Shown here: positions 51,973 through 59,796 of the stretch, piece by piece
Numbering within the stretch: position 1 is the first letter of the stretch
Layout: each line of letters starts with the position of its first letter
NCBI GenBank assembly: GCA_025363475.1
Contig: JANYDS010000012.1
Location: forward strand, 1 to 64,000
Length of the DNA: 64,000 nt
From: Terriglobia bacterium
GTDB taxonomy: Bacteria; Acidobacteriota; Terriglobia; Bryobacterales; Bryobacteraceae
Direction: 5' to 3'
Position numbers and translations under genes: made by a program
The notes under the pieces: generated by a model
Databases searched by the model: none
Told to the model about the DNA's origin: nothing
What the model saw: the letters and a program-made list of their open reading frames with translations, nothing else

Positions 51973-52785
51973 CTGCGCCGCATCTTCATTCTTGTCGTTT
52001 TGCTGATCGTTTACGGATCTCTCTATCCTGCCGATTTTCATTTTCGGCTGGTGAATGGCGGGCCGCTCTGGTTTCTGCTGCACCGCTGGGATTCGTGGAA
52101 CAACATCTATCTGGTCCGCGACATTCCGGTCAACATTGCTATCTATGTTCCGTTCGGACTGTTCGGCCTGCTCGCGCGCGCAGCGAGCCGGGAAGGGCGG
52201 CTGGGGTGGCGTGACTATCTGGCTCCAGTGGCCTTCGCGTTCCTTCTTTCGATCTCGGTGGAACTCGCACAAATCTACGAACCCAGTCGCAGTTCGAGTG
52301 CGGTGGACGTGCTGTGCAATACCTTCGGCGCAATCCTGGGTGTGCTGGTTGCGGCGGTGTTGCGTAAAACCAGCGGACGAATCAAGTTGAAGTTGCCAGT
52401 GATCGCCCCGCTTTGGGCCTGGGTTTTTCTTGCGATTCTTTCTCTGGCAGGGCTGTGGCCGCTGCAGTTCACAGCGGTGGCGAATTCGTTTTCGCTGGTT
52501 CCGTTTGGGCCCTTGATCCGGATGGACGGGCCGACCGGAATAATGCTGCTGGCGGAGCATTTTGGCGCCGCCGTCGCAGCCATTCTGCTATTGCAAGCAT
52601 CCGGCAAGACCTTGGGGGCGGCTACTGGCATTGTTGCGACGGCAGCTCTCGCGATCGAGTGCGCCGGTATCTTTATAACCGGCCGGACTATATCTGGACA
52701 AACACCTGGAATCACCAATCCACTGCTGGCGTTGCTGGCGGGCTACGCGCTGGGCGCGACCGGTGGAAATGCCTCAAAACGATAG
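51973..52785 (+). CDS. VanZ-like membrane protein, second of the tandem pair
   Basis: About 270 residues, paralog of the preceding gene: LLIVYGSLYPADFHFRLVNG, IPVNIAIYVPFGLFGLLARA, SISVELAQIYEPSRSSSAVD. It lacks the extra helices of the first copy. Similarity again begins at a CTG (51973), five bases after the stop of the first gene; the next start is TTG at 52000. The end overlaps the convergent response-regulator gene by 43 bases. Confidence 0.75.
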   Translation: MRRIFILVVLLIVYGSLYPADFHFRLVNGGPLWFLLHRWDSWNNIYLVRDIPVNIAIYVPFGLFGLLARAASREGRLGWRDYLAPVAFAFLLSISVELAQIYEPSRSSSAVDVLCNTFGAILGVLVAAVLRKTSGRIKLKLPVIAPLWAWVFLAILSLAGLWPLQFTAVANSFSLVPFGPLIRMDGPTGIMLLAEHFGAAVAAILLLQASGKTLGAATGIVATAALAIECAGIFITGRTISGQTPGITNPLLALLAGYALGATGGNASKR

Positions 52786-53468
52786 CCGACTCCACGAACG
52801 GTGAGCACGTGGCGCGGGTTGGTGGGGTCGGTTTCGATGTAACGCCGAAGGCGCACGATGAAATTATCAATGGCGCGCGTGTCTGTATCTTCACGCAGGC
52901 CCCAGACTTCTTCGAGCATCGTCCTGCGTGACACCGGTTTGCCTTCATGGCGGATCAGGTAACGCAGGACGTTCATCTCCATGAGTGTGAGAGGGAAGAC
53001 CTGATCGCGGACGCGGAGTTCCAGCATGTCGAACGCCACCGACTTGTCGCCAAAGGTAAATATCTGATCTTCCGGCGTGGCCGGCTGCGTGTCAAACCAT
53101 TCGCGCCGACGCAGCAGGCCCTTAATGCGGGCGATCAGAATGCTCAGGTCAAATGGCTTGGTGAGGTAATCGTCAGCCCCGGAGGCGAAGCCTTTCAGGA
53201 CGTCTTCGGAATGCCCTCGCGCGGTGAGCATAAGGGTTGGCACGAAGCGGCCAGCTTTGCGCATTTCGGCAACCACGTCGAAGCCGTTGATACCCGGAAG
53301 CATGACATCAAGTACCACAACATCGAACGGGCTTGACTGCGCAATCACCAGACCGAGCGCGGCCTCGCCGTTATCCACCACTTCCACGTCGTAGCCTTCG
53401 GCTTCGAGGTTAAAACGCAGACCGTCGGCCAGATGCTCTTCGTCTTCCACCACCAGAATGCGGCTCAT
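52743..53468 (-). CDS. OmpR/PhoB-family response regulator
   Basis: A 241-residue response regulator with receiver domain (EDEE at 8-11, Asp54 in VVLDVMLPGINGF, Lys in YLTKPFDL) and winged-helix output (VFPLTLMEMNVLRYLIRHEG, ending VLTVRGVGYRFEAF). The ATG overlaps the kinase stop by four bases, kinase first. Target genes not evident; the tandem VanZ genes converge on its 3' end. Confidence 0.9.
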   Translation of the reverse strand: MSRILVVEDEEHLADGLRFNLEAEGYDVEVVDNGEAALGLVIAQSSPFDVVVLDVMLPGINGFDVVAEMRKAGRFVPTLMLTARGHSEDVLKGFASGADDYLTKPFDLSILIARIKGLLRRREWFDTQPATPEDQIFTFGDKSVAFDMLELRVRDQVFPLTLMEMNVLRYLIRHEGKPVSRRTMLEEVWGLREDTDTRAIDNFIVRLRRYIETDPTNPRHVLTVRGVGYRFEAFPPVAPSA

Positions 53469-54355
53469 ATCGTAATGGGAAACTGCAGGACGAAGGTGCT
53501 GCCATGGCCAGCGCCTTCGCTTTCCGCCCAGGCCCTGCCGCCATGTTTCTTCGCTACCGTGCGCACGATGAACAGGCCGAGGCCGGTGCCTTTCACGCGG
53601 GCGGCCAGCGGCCCGGTGGTGCGATAGAAACGGCGAAAGATGCGCTTCAACTCAGCCTGGGCGATGCCGGGGCCGTGATCCCTGACTCGTACGGCGGCGA
53701 AACGGTTGTCTTCCACGTCCGCGGAGACATTGATTCTGACATGGTTGCCGGAGTATTTAACGGCGTTGTCGATTAAGTTAGAGACTGCGGCACGCACTTC
53801 GTCATAGTCGCCCATTATCGGCAACACCGGACCAGGTTCGTACTGGAGCGATTCCGGTGACAGATGGTGCAGAATGCGTCCGCGTTCCACACATTCAGTG
53901 ACCAGCTGCTGCAGGTTCATGGGCGCGCGGTTGGACCGGTGGGCAGAAGAACCGAGCCGGCTGGTGCGGAGGATTTGTTCGATGGTGCCGAGCAGACGGT
54001 CGCTGTCGGCGAGGATGGTGCGGTAGAACTCGCTGCGCTTCGATTCATCCACATTGCGTGTTTGCAGCGTTTCAACGTAGAGGCGGATGGAGGCGACGGG
54101 AGTTTTGAGTTCGTGGGTTACGGCGTTGATAAAAGCATCATGCTGCTCATTACGCCTGATTTCACGAACCAGAAAGACAGTGTTGACCACGACGCCCGCG
54201 ACGATCAGGGCCAGCAGCAGAATTCCGAGGAAGAGAAGAAGGCCTGTACGCCAGTTGAGAATAACCCAGCCGACGTACAGGAGAATAATGATGACAACGA
54301 GGGCGGCACCCAGAACGATGAAAGCGGTGGACTTTCCCCGCCGTGTGCCGACCAT
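53465..54355 (-). CDS. Sensor histidine kinase without HAMP domain
   Basis: A 296-residue kinase with two N-terminal TM helices (about 12-34 and 39-62) and almost no periplasmic loop, so it senses within the membrane. HisKA motif INAVTHELKTPVASI with His81; ATP-binding N box NLIDNAVKYSG, then RDHGPGIAQ and KGTGLGLFIV. HAMP is absent. Overlaps the regulator by four bases, forming one two-gene operon. Confidence 0.9.
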   Translation of the reverse strand: MVGTRRGKSTAFIVLGAALVVIIILLYVGWVILNWRTGLLLFLGILLLALIVAGVVVNTVFLVREIRRNEQHDAFINAVTHELKTPVASIRLYVETLQTRNVDESKRSEFYRTILADSDRLLGTIEQILRTSRLGSSAHRSNRAPMNLQQLVTECVERGRILHHLSPESLQYEPGPVLPIMGDYDEVRAAVSNLIDNAVKYSGNHVRINVSADVEDNRFAAVRVRDHGPGIAQAELKRIFRRFYRTTGPLAARVKGTGLGLFIVRTVAKKHGGRAWAESEGAGHGSTFVLQFPITI

Positions 54356-54364
54356 GAAACCAGC

Positions 54365-55246
54365 TTACGCTGCTTCTCGTTCCTGAACTAACTGCGAATC
54401 AACTTTCGCGACTTTCAGATCCCAAACCAGGCCGACGGACTTGAGGATATTGGCCAGAATCCAGGAGTGATCGAGTTCATACCAGGCCAGGCCGTGGCGG
54501 ACGGAGGTGGGGTGCGCATGGTGGTTGTTGTGCCAGCCTTCACCGAAGGTGAGAGCGGCAACCCACCAGTTGTTGCGGGAATCGTCACGAGTTGCAAAGC
54601 GGCGTCCGCCCCACATGTGGGTAGCGGAATTCACCAGCCAGGTGGCGTGAAGGCCGAAGACGACGCGGACACATGTGCCCCACAGCATCATCGGCAGGCC
54701 GCCGATGGCCAGCAGGATTACAGAGAGGATCACGAGCGGCACCCAGTGCCAGTTGGTCAGTTCGCGGTAAAAACGGTGTTTTGCCAGATCGGGCGCATAC
54801 TTGCCCATCAGTTTGGTGTTGTTGTGGTTGCCTTCGCCGAAGATGATCCAGCCCATGTGCGCCCAGAAGAAACCATCTTTCGGGGAGTGCGGATCGCCTT
54901 CCTGATCCGATTTCTGGTGGTGGACGCGGTGGACAGCTACCCAGAACAGGGGGCCGCCTTCGAGAGTGAGTGCGCCGCAAACGGCGAGGAAATATTCAAA
55001 CCACAGCGGGCATTTGTAGCCGCGGTGGGTGTGGAGCCGATGGTAGCCCATGCTGATGCCGAGGCCAATCGTCATCCAGTAAAGGAAGACCGTGACCCAG
55101 AAAGCCGTCCAGCTGAACATAAAAAGGGCCGCGATGGCACCGATATGAAGAGCTATGAGAGCGACGGTTGTGGTCCAGTTGAGCCCCTTGGGACGGGGGA
55201 AATTCAGGGTTTCAGTTATAAGAACCGGGGATTCCTGTGTAGTCAT
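54365..55246 (-). CDS. Acyl-CoA desaturase-like fatty acid desaturase
   Basis: A 293-residue membrane di-iron desaturase (delta-9 type). The three His boxes are HRLHTH, HRVHHQ and HNNHH, in LGISMGYHRLHTHRGY, WVAVHRVHHQKSDQEGDPHS and EGWHNNHHAHPTSV; an extra HNN in GEGNHNNTKL is also conserved. About four TM helices. It desaturates acyl chains to adjust membrane fluidity. The start codon lies within a long hairpin and no clear ribosome binding site precedes it. The gene ends ten bases before the histidine kinase start. Confidence 0.92.
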   Translation of the reverse strand: MTTQESPVLITETLNFPRPKGLNWTTTVALIALHIGAIAALFMFSWTAFWVTVFLYWMTIGLGISMGYHRLHTHRGYKCPLWFEYFLAVCGALTLEGGPLFWVAVHRVHHQKSDQEGDPHSPKDGFFWAHMGWIIFGEGNHNNTKLMGKYAPDLAKHRFYRELTNWHWVPLVILSVILLAIGGLPMMLWGTCVRVVFGLHATWLVNSATHMWGGRRFATRDDSRNNWWVAALTFGEGWHNNHHAHPTSVRHGLAWYELDHSWILANILKSVGLVWDLKVAKVDSQLVQEREAA

Positions 55247-55275
55247 TGCAATTGAAGACTATCAGGAATCCCCGG
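55225..55275 (-). promoter_or_regulatory. Hairpin enclosing the desaturase start codon
   Basis: CCGGGGATTCCTG (minus strand, 55275-55263) pairs with CAGGAATCCCCGG (55237-55225). Inside, TAGTC (55261-55257) pairs with GACTA (55244-55240). The ATG at 55246 lies at the edge of the inner stem. The total is 18 paired bases with a 12-base loop. The 3' arm is coding (ACACAGGAATCCCCG). Confidence 0.75.
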
Positions 55276-55324
55276 GTGCGATTGTAAGACTTCTGTCGCC
55301 GGGCTATACTGCGATTTTTTGCTG

Positions 55325-55843
55325 CTATTTCTTGATGGTGCCGCAAGCGATACGGTCGCCGGCGTTGCCTGCGGGGTCAGACTTCATGTCATCGCCTTTG
55401 GCGTGAACCATGAGGGCCGTACCGCCGCCAGTGAAGACGGACATGGAGCCTTCGCCGAGGGTTACACGGGGGTCCATGACGATTGCCTTCGAAGTGCCTT
55501 TGGCTGTGACCATGAAATTCGGCATGTCGCCGGCATGGGGGCCTTCCGGGTTGTCCGTGCCATGTTTCTTGCTTTCCGGGTTGAAATGGCCTTCAGCAGT
55601 GGTGAACTTGGGACCTTCGCAAACTGCGGTTTTGTGGATGTGGATAGCGTGCTCGCCAGCGGGCAGGCCTTTGAGGTTCAGGGCGATTTTAACGCCTTTA
55701 CCGCCCGGACCCGTGGAAAGTTTGGCGGTACCGACGTCTTTGCCTTCACCGTCTTTAAGAGAAACCATGACAGGCTTGCTGGCGGCCTGCAGCGCGGCTC
55801 CGAAGAGACCGATTGCTACGAGAGCTAAAAGTTGTTTTTTCAT
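55325..55843 (-). CDS. sodC: Copper/zinc superoxide dismutase, exported
   Basis: A 172-residue periplasmic enzyme with signal MKKQLLALVAIGLFGAALQA. Metal ligands: HIHKTAVCE, HFNPESKKHG, HAGDMPNF and MVHAKGDDM; the disulfide pair is the Cys of AVCE and the Cys of IACGTI. It converts superoxide to peroxide. GGAG stands a few bases before the ATG. It is followed by the desaturase in the same orientation, with 78 bases between. Confidence 0.95.
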   Translation of the reverse strand: MKKQLLALVAIGLFGAALQAASKPVMVSLKDGEGKDVGTAKLSTGPGGKGVKIALNLKGLPAGEHAIHIHKTAVCEGPKFTTAEGHFNPESKKHGTDNPEGPHAGDMPNFMVTAKGTSKAIVMDPRVTLGEGSMSVFTGGGTALMVHAKGDDMKSDPAGNAGDRIACGTIKK

Positions 55844-55866
55844 ATACTCCTTCTCCTAATAGTTTC

Positions 55867-56073
55867 TCATGCACGAAGGGTGCCTGGGGGCGAACAATTG
55901 AATCGGAACCGGACTCTTACTCCGGGGGACGAGCGGAAAGACATGGCACTCATCCATTCCCAACATACGGCTTCCGTTGTAATGATCTGAGCCTGGGACC
56001 TGACCAAATACTTCTGCCATTCGACGGCGGAGGAGTGAAACTGATCACGTCGGCGAAATATGGGGCAGGCAGC
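55867..56073 (-). pseudogene. Decayed PIN-domain toxin
   Basis: Directly downstream of the antitoxin-like gene. One frame gives PYFADVISF, the first strand of a PIN domain with its acidic residue; the other frame continues RDQFHSSAVEWQKYLVRSQA and then IITTEAVCWEWMSAM, typical PIN segments. The gap between them indicates a deletion with frame change of about 8-10 residues, and the C-terminal catalytic part is not recognisable. The toxin is inactive. Confidence 0.6.
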
Positions 56074-56074
56074 T

Positions 56075-56311
56075 TCAGCTCCGGCGCGGTGTACCGTACA
56101 GGTAGTAGTCGTGCTGCGCGGAAAGATCGGCGGGCAAGTCATCGACCACGGCATTGTCGGCCAGCCATTGCAGCGCCGGAATCTCCCGCAACGCCGGTTC
56201 TCCCTCGCCAGAGGTGTCGATGTGCACGATAAAGGGCTGGTCCAGTGGCAAATCCACCGTGTGGTCGGGAACAATTACCCTCCCGTCGAAGTGAGCATGA
56301 AACGCAATCAT
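56075..56311 (-). CDS. Antitoxin-like protein of a PIN toxin-antitoxin pair
   Basis: A 78-residue protein (MIAFHAHFDGRVIVPDHTVD). The N-terminal strand pattern is AbrB/DUF104-like; the C-terminal end (LADNAVVDDLPADLSAQHDY, YLYG) is the toxin-binding type seen with PIN partners. The start at 56311 is preferred because the upstream extension to 56446 shows no similarity. The partner toxin downstream is decayed. Confidence 0.6.
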   Translation of the reverse strand: MIAFHAHFDGRVIVPDHTVDLPLDQPFIVHIDTSGEGEPALREIPALQWLADNAVVDDLPADLSAQHDYYLYGTPRRS

Positions 56312-56499
56312 TGACGAATCCACCGGAGACAAGTATGCCAGACAGCGGTTCCGGGAGTGATCGTCTGTTACTTCCTGCCCGGCGCGAGTTTCTGCCAGTC
56401 GGTGATCAGGCTCGCAAAAGTGAGGGATGAGATCGGCACCCTTCACGCGGTGGGCAAACGCGATGACCCGACGGGCTTATCGGGCTTGCTGATCTGAGG

Positions 56500-59046
56500 C
56501 TATTTCGTCGGCGGTTTCCAGTTTTGTATCAGGTGGATGGGTTCGGAGGTCGTGTCCTGCAGTTGGCTATTAACCAGAAAACGGCCGTCGTGCGCAACAT
56601 CATACTGCTGCCTCGTAACCGCAACCTGCAAAATGTGCGTCTGAAACAACGCCTCGGGAGTCCCCAACGCGAACGTCCCGCCTTTCATCGCGCCCGTCAT
56701 CGCGATAGGGACAGCCATCAGTTTGTCATCGAGCGAGACGTAGTACAACTCTTTGCCATCCGCGCGCCACCGCGGCGCAAGGCCACCCCCAGTGGATACC
56801 TGCCACTGCCCGCCTGACACAGGAAACGGCCGTACGTAAATCTCATTGCGGCCAGATTCGTTCGACTGGTAGGCAACCCACTTGCCATCCGGTGAGAACA
56901 CCCCTTGCTCAACGTTGAACGGCGTGCTCAGAAAGGGAAACGGCTTCCGGTCGCCGGGCACTGGTTTATCCGTCACGGGCAAGACCATCAGGCCGTTGTT
57001 CTTCCGGCTCCAGTAGAGGATGAAACGCCCGTCGGGCGACCAGGAATTGGGCCGCTTGTCTTCCGCTGACTCCAACAGAACTTCCTCGTTGCCCGAACCG
57101 TTGGCCGGTTTTTGATAGAGATCGAAGACTCCTTTGCGGTTGGATCCGTACGCAAGGCGCGAGCCATCGGGCGACCAGATGGCGTAGCGGTCAGCTGCCG
57201 GGTCGAAAGTGAACCGGGTCGCGCGTGCACCATCCTGTATCCAGATGTCTCCCGACCCAATGGACCCGCGCGTGATGGCCGCCCGCAGACCGTCCGGAGA
57301 AAGTTCGGGATACCTCATACTGGAATCCTCCGGAGCCCCGAATGTACCCAGGTTCTGGCCGGCCCGGTTGAACCAGGTCAGTTGCCTTCGGGTTCCCGCG
57401 CCGGCCCGCCACGCGATCAGCCCCGAAGCCGATACGGAGAAGCTTCCGGCTTGACTGTTTTGATCGAGGCCCCCCCCCTGCGCCAGGGTGACAGGATCGC
57501 CGGATAGCTGGCCACGATCGGCGTCGAAGCCCTGTGCCACCAGAGCGCCTCCCCGCACTCGGACCAGCCATCCCGGTGCGAGATATTCGCCTGCCGATTC
57601 GGTGCCGGGTGCCAACCCAGCGAGTCGGCTGGGCGCGCTGCCGTCCAGGGACCCCAGCCAGATCGCCGGATCCTCGCCCATCACTGCGAACAGGAACTTT
57701 TTTTCGCCAGGGAGAAAGCGCGGGGCGCGGTGGCCGGCTTGCCCCTTGCCAATCTTTGTCAATGTAGCTCTCGGGCCGCCTGCCGCAGGTATGCGGAACA
57801 CGGAAGAATTGCCGTTCCCGACGAACAGGATCACTCCGTTGCCCCAGGTGCCTTGTCCGATGCCGACATCATCCAGAGTCTGCGGTTGGCCGCCGCCGAG
57901 ATCGATTCGTTTCAATTTCTGGTCCGCGAAGAAGCCCAGAGAGCGGCTGTCGGGTGACCAGAAGGGGTTCACCGCGCCTTCGGTACCTGGCAGGGGCTGC
58001 GCTGAAGTCGAATCCAGCGAGCGCACCCACAGGCGCGAAGCGCCGTCGCCGGATGCAATGAAGGCGATCTTTCTTCCGTCCGGTGACAGCGCGAACGATT
58101 CCGGAGAGATGGTCCCGGGAGTGACGACATCAAGGCGGGTCTCCGGGGCAGCGGGAGGCAGGGTCGCGAAATGAAAAAAGACTGAGGCGACTGTTGTCAG
58201 CCCGAGCGCGGCTGCAAAAATCCACGGCAGTTTCGAACTCGCCCGCACCGGCTCTGCTGCGCCCTGGAGCATTTCCGCCCAGTCCCCAATCCCGCGCAGC
58301 CGCTTGTTAGGGTCCTTCTCCAGGCACCGCCCGAGCAACCGTCGCACCTTCTCCGGTGCCAGCGTCAGGTCCGGGTCCTTCGTCAGAATCGCCGCGAGGG
58401 AATCGGTAACTGTCGCGCCGTGGAACAGCCTCTTCGCCGTCACCATTTCATACAGCACCACGCCAAAGGCCCAGATGTCTGCGCGCTTATCCACCACCTG
58501 CCCGCGAGCCTGTTCGGGACTCATGTACCCGGCGCTCCCCATGATCATGCCGGCAACCGACAACATCGTAGGAGAATCAGCCGTGAGTTCCTGCGCCTCG
58601 CCCGCTTTCGCCAAACCGAAATCCAGGACTTTAACCGAACCATCGGGCCGGATTTTGACATTCGCCGGTTTCAGATCCCGATGCACGATCCCCTTCTCGT
58701 GCGCCGCCTCCAAAGCATCGGCAATCTGTTTCGCAATTCCGAGCGCCTCATCCAGCGGAACTGGCCCTGACTTGATCCGTTCCGCCAGAGTGGAACCCTC
58801 GATGTATTCCATTACCAGGTAATCCGGTCCCACATCGTGCAGCGTGCAGATATTGGGATGATTGAGCGCCGCAACGGCCCGCGCTTCAGTAAGAAACCGT
58901 CCGCTAAACCCTACCAGCGAAGTCTTGATCGCCACATCCCGTTTCAACCGCGAATCATGCGCACGCCAAACCTCACCCATCCCGCCTTTGCCGATGGCAG
59001 AGACAATTTCATAGGGTCCGAGTTTGGCGCCGGGTTTCAGTTCCAT
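56500..59046 (-). CDS. Membrane Ser/Thr protein kinase with TolB-like propeller
   Basis: An 848-residue protein. The kinase domain has the glycine loop GKGGMGEV (19-26), Lys41 in VAIKTS, HRDLKPANV with Asp124, DFGLA with Asp142 and SAGYMSPEQARG. A TM helix (about 273-296: LPWIFAAALGLTTVASVFFH) separates it from a C-terminal beta-propeller with repeats such as SPDGRKIAFIASGDG, SPDGSRLAYGSN and SPDGKWVAYQSNESG. This PknB-propeller fusion is characteristic of Acidobacteria. The propeller is presumably the periplasmic sensor. Substrates unknown. Confidence 0.9.
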   Translation of the reverse strand: MELKPGAKLGPYEIVSAIGKGGMGEVWRAHDSRLKRDVAIKTSLVGFSGRFLTEARAVAALNHPNICTLHDVGPDYLVMEYIEGSTLAERIKSGPVPLDEALGIAKQIADALEAAHEKGIVHRDLKPANVKIRPDGSVKVLDFGLAKAGEAQELTADSPTMLSVAGMIMGSAGYMSPEQARGQVVDKRADIWAFGVVLYEMVTAKRLFHGATVTDSLAAILTKDPDLTLAPEKVRRLLGRCLEKDPNKRLRGIGDWAEMLQGAAEPVRASSKLPWIFAAALGLTTVASVFFHFATLPPAAPETRLDVVTPGTISPESFALSPDGRKIAFIASGDGASRLWVRSLDSTSAQPLPGTEGAVNPFWSPDSRSLGFFADQKLKRIDLGGGQPQTLDDVGIGQGTWGNGVILFVGNGNSSVFRIPAAGGPRATLTKIGKGQAGHRAPRFLPGEKKFLFAVMGEDPAIWLGSLDGSAPSRLAGLAPGTESAGEYLAPGWLVRVRGGALVAQGFDADRGQLSGDPVTLAQGGGLDQNSQAGSFSVSASGLIAWRAGAGTRRQLTWFNRAGQNLGTFGAPEDSSMRYPELSPDGLRAAITRGSIGSGDIWIQDGARATRFTFDPAADRYAIWSPDGSRLAYGSNRKGVFDLYQKPANGSGNEEVLLESAEDKRPNSWSPDGRFILYWSRKNNGLMVLPVTDKPVPGDRKPFPFLSTPFNVEQGVFSPDGKWVAYQSNESGRNEIYVRPFPVSGGQWQVSTGGGLAPRWRADGKELYYVSLDDKLMAVPIAMTGAMKGGTFALGTPEALFQTHILQVAVTRQQYDVAHDGRFLVNSQLQDTTSEPIHLIQNWKPPTK

Positions 59047-59079
59047 TGAGAGGTTTGTTAACGGTTGATTTGTTCGTAA

Positions 59080-59322
59080 CTAGACGGGCCGCTGAGTGCG
59101 GGTGCGGCGTGCAACCTCGGACAGCGAACGCAGCGCAGCATTCACCGCTTCAGCGCTGGGAAAAAGATCCACCAATTCAGGATCCACGATTACTACGTTC
59201 GAGCGCAGACTCAGCTGCCTAACATATTTGCCTCGCAGAAGTTTCGGAAAATCTGACGCCTTATATTCCGCGCGCATTTCGGACGGCTTATCTTCGGACA
59301 GTCTATCAATGGATTTCTTCAT
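59080..59322 (-). CDS. BrnA-like antitoxin (toxin decayed)
   Basis: An 80-residue protein (MKKSIDRLSEDKPSEMRAEY). The pattern KLLRGKYVRQLSLRSNVVIV then DPELVDLFPSAEAVNAALRS resembles antitoxins paired with BrnT-like toxins, with a short DNA-binding N-terminus. The intact start ATG at 59322 follows the relic of the BrnT toxin. Without the toxin, only autoregulation or neutralising a related toxin could remain. Confidence 0.6.
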   Translation of the reverse strand: MKKSIDRLSEDKPSEMRAEYKASDFPKLLRGKYVRQLSLRSNVVIVDPELVDLFPSAEAVNAALRSLSEVARRTRTQRPV

Positions 59323-59458
59323 AAATCTTTCTCTCCACCCGCGTCGCCGGTCGGGCGCTGACAGGGGATCATAAAACACGCTAACAGCTTGCGGGAAAAG
59401 AAATCCAGTGCTTTCTGAGATTCGCTGCAGCCTTCCTCTCGTCCCATTCGAAACGCAC
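59323..59458 (-). pseudogene. Relic of a BrnT-like toxin
   Basis: From GTG at 59458 the frame reads VRFEWDERKAAANLRKHWIS then stops (FPASC). This is the classic start FEWDERKAAANLRKH of BrnT toxins. The next block VFYDPLSAPDRRR, equivalent to later BrnT residues, is in a different frame and runs into the antitoxin gene. Most of the toxin is deleted. Confidence 0.6.
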
Positions 59459-59522
59459 CGGGAAAATTTCCCCGCTTAAGTATAGCGGCGCGTGGACACG
59501 GGACCAATACCGGCGGTGCGCT

Positions 59523-59741
59523 TCACGCGGCGGGCAAAATCAGAACTTCGCTGATCACTTCAGTGCCCCGCAGCGCAACTTCTGAAAGCTCACGGTTGGC
59601 CTCAAGCACCATCGCGACCGCCTCTGCCAGATTCGCCCGCGCTTCCGTCAGGGTTGCTCCCTGCGTGTTAGCACCCGGCAGTTCCTCGGCGAAGGCCACA
59701 TAGCCCTCGGGAATCTTCATGTAAACAGCCGTGAATTGCAT
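59523..59741 (-). CDS. HicB-family antitoxin, orphan
   Basis: A 72-residue protein (MQFTAVYMKIPEGYVAFAEE). The pattern PGANTQGATLTEARANLAEA, then VAMVLEANRELSE fits HicB, which has a partial RNase H-like fold and neutralises the HicA mRNA interferase. No HicA gene is next to it on either side: upstream is tolC, downstream the BrnT relic. Starts at 59750 or 59771 add a few residues. Confidence 0.65.
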   Translation of the reverse strand: MQFTAVYMKIPEGYVAFAEELPGANTQGATLTEARANLAEAVAMVLEANRELSEVALRGTEVISEVLILPAA

Positions 59742-59796
59742 TTGGCTCATACGCGTGCAGCATACCAGCACGAAGGGAGACTGCTTAACTGATCGC

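Noticed and set aside
56312..56446. 45-residue N-terminal extension of the PIN-associated antitoxin
   Set aside because: No similarity; the conserved start of the antitoxin fits the ATG at 56311.
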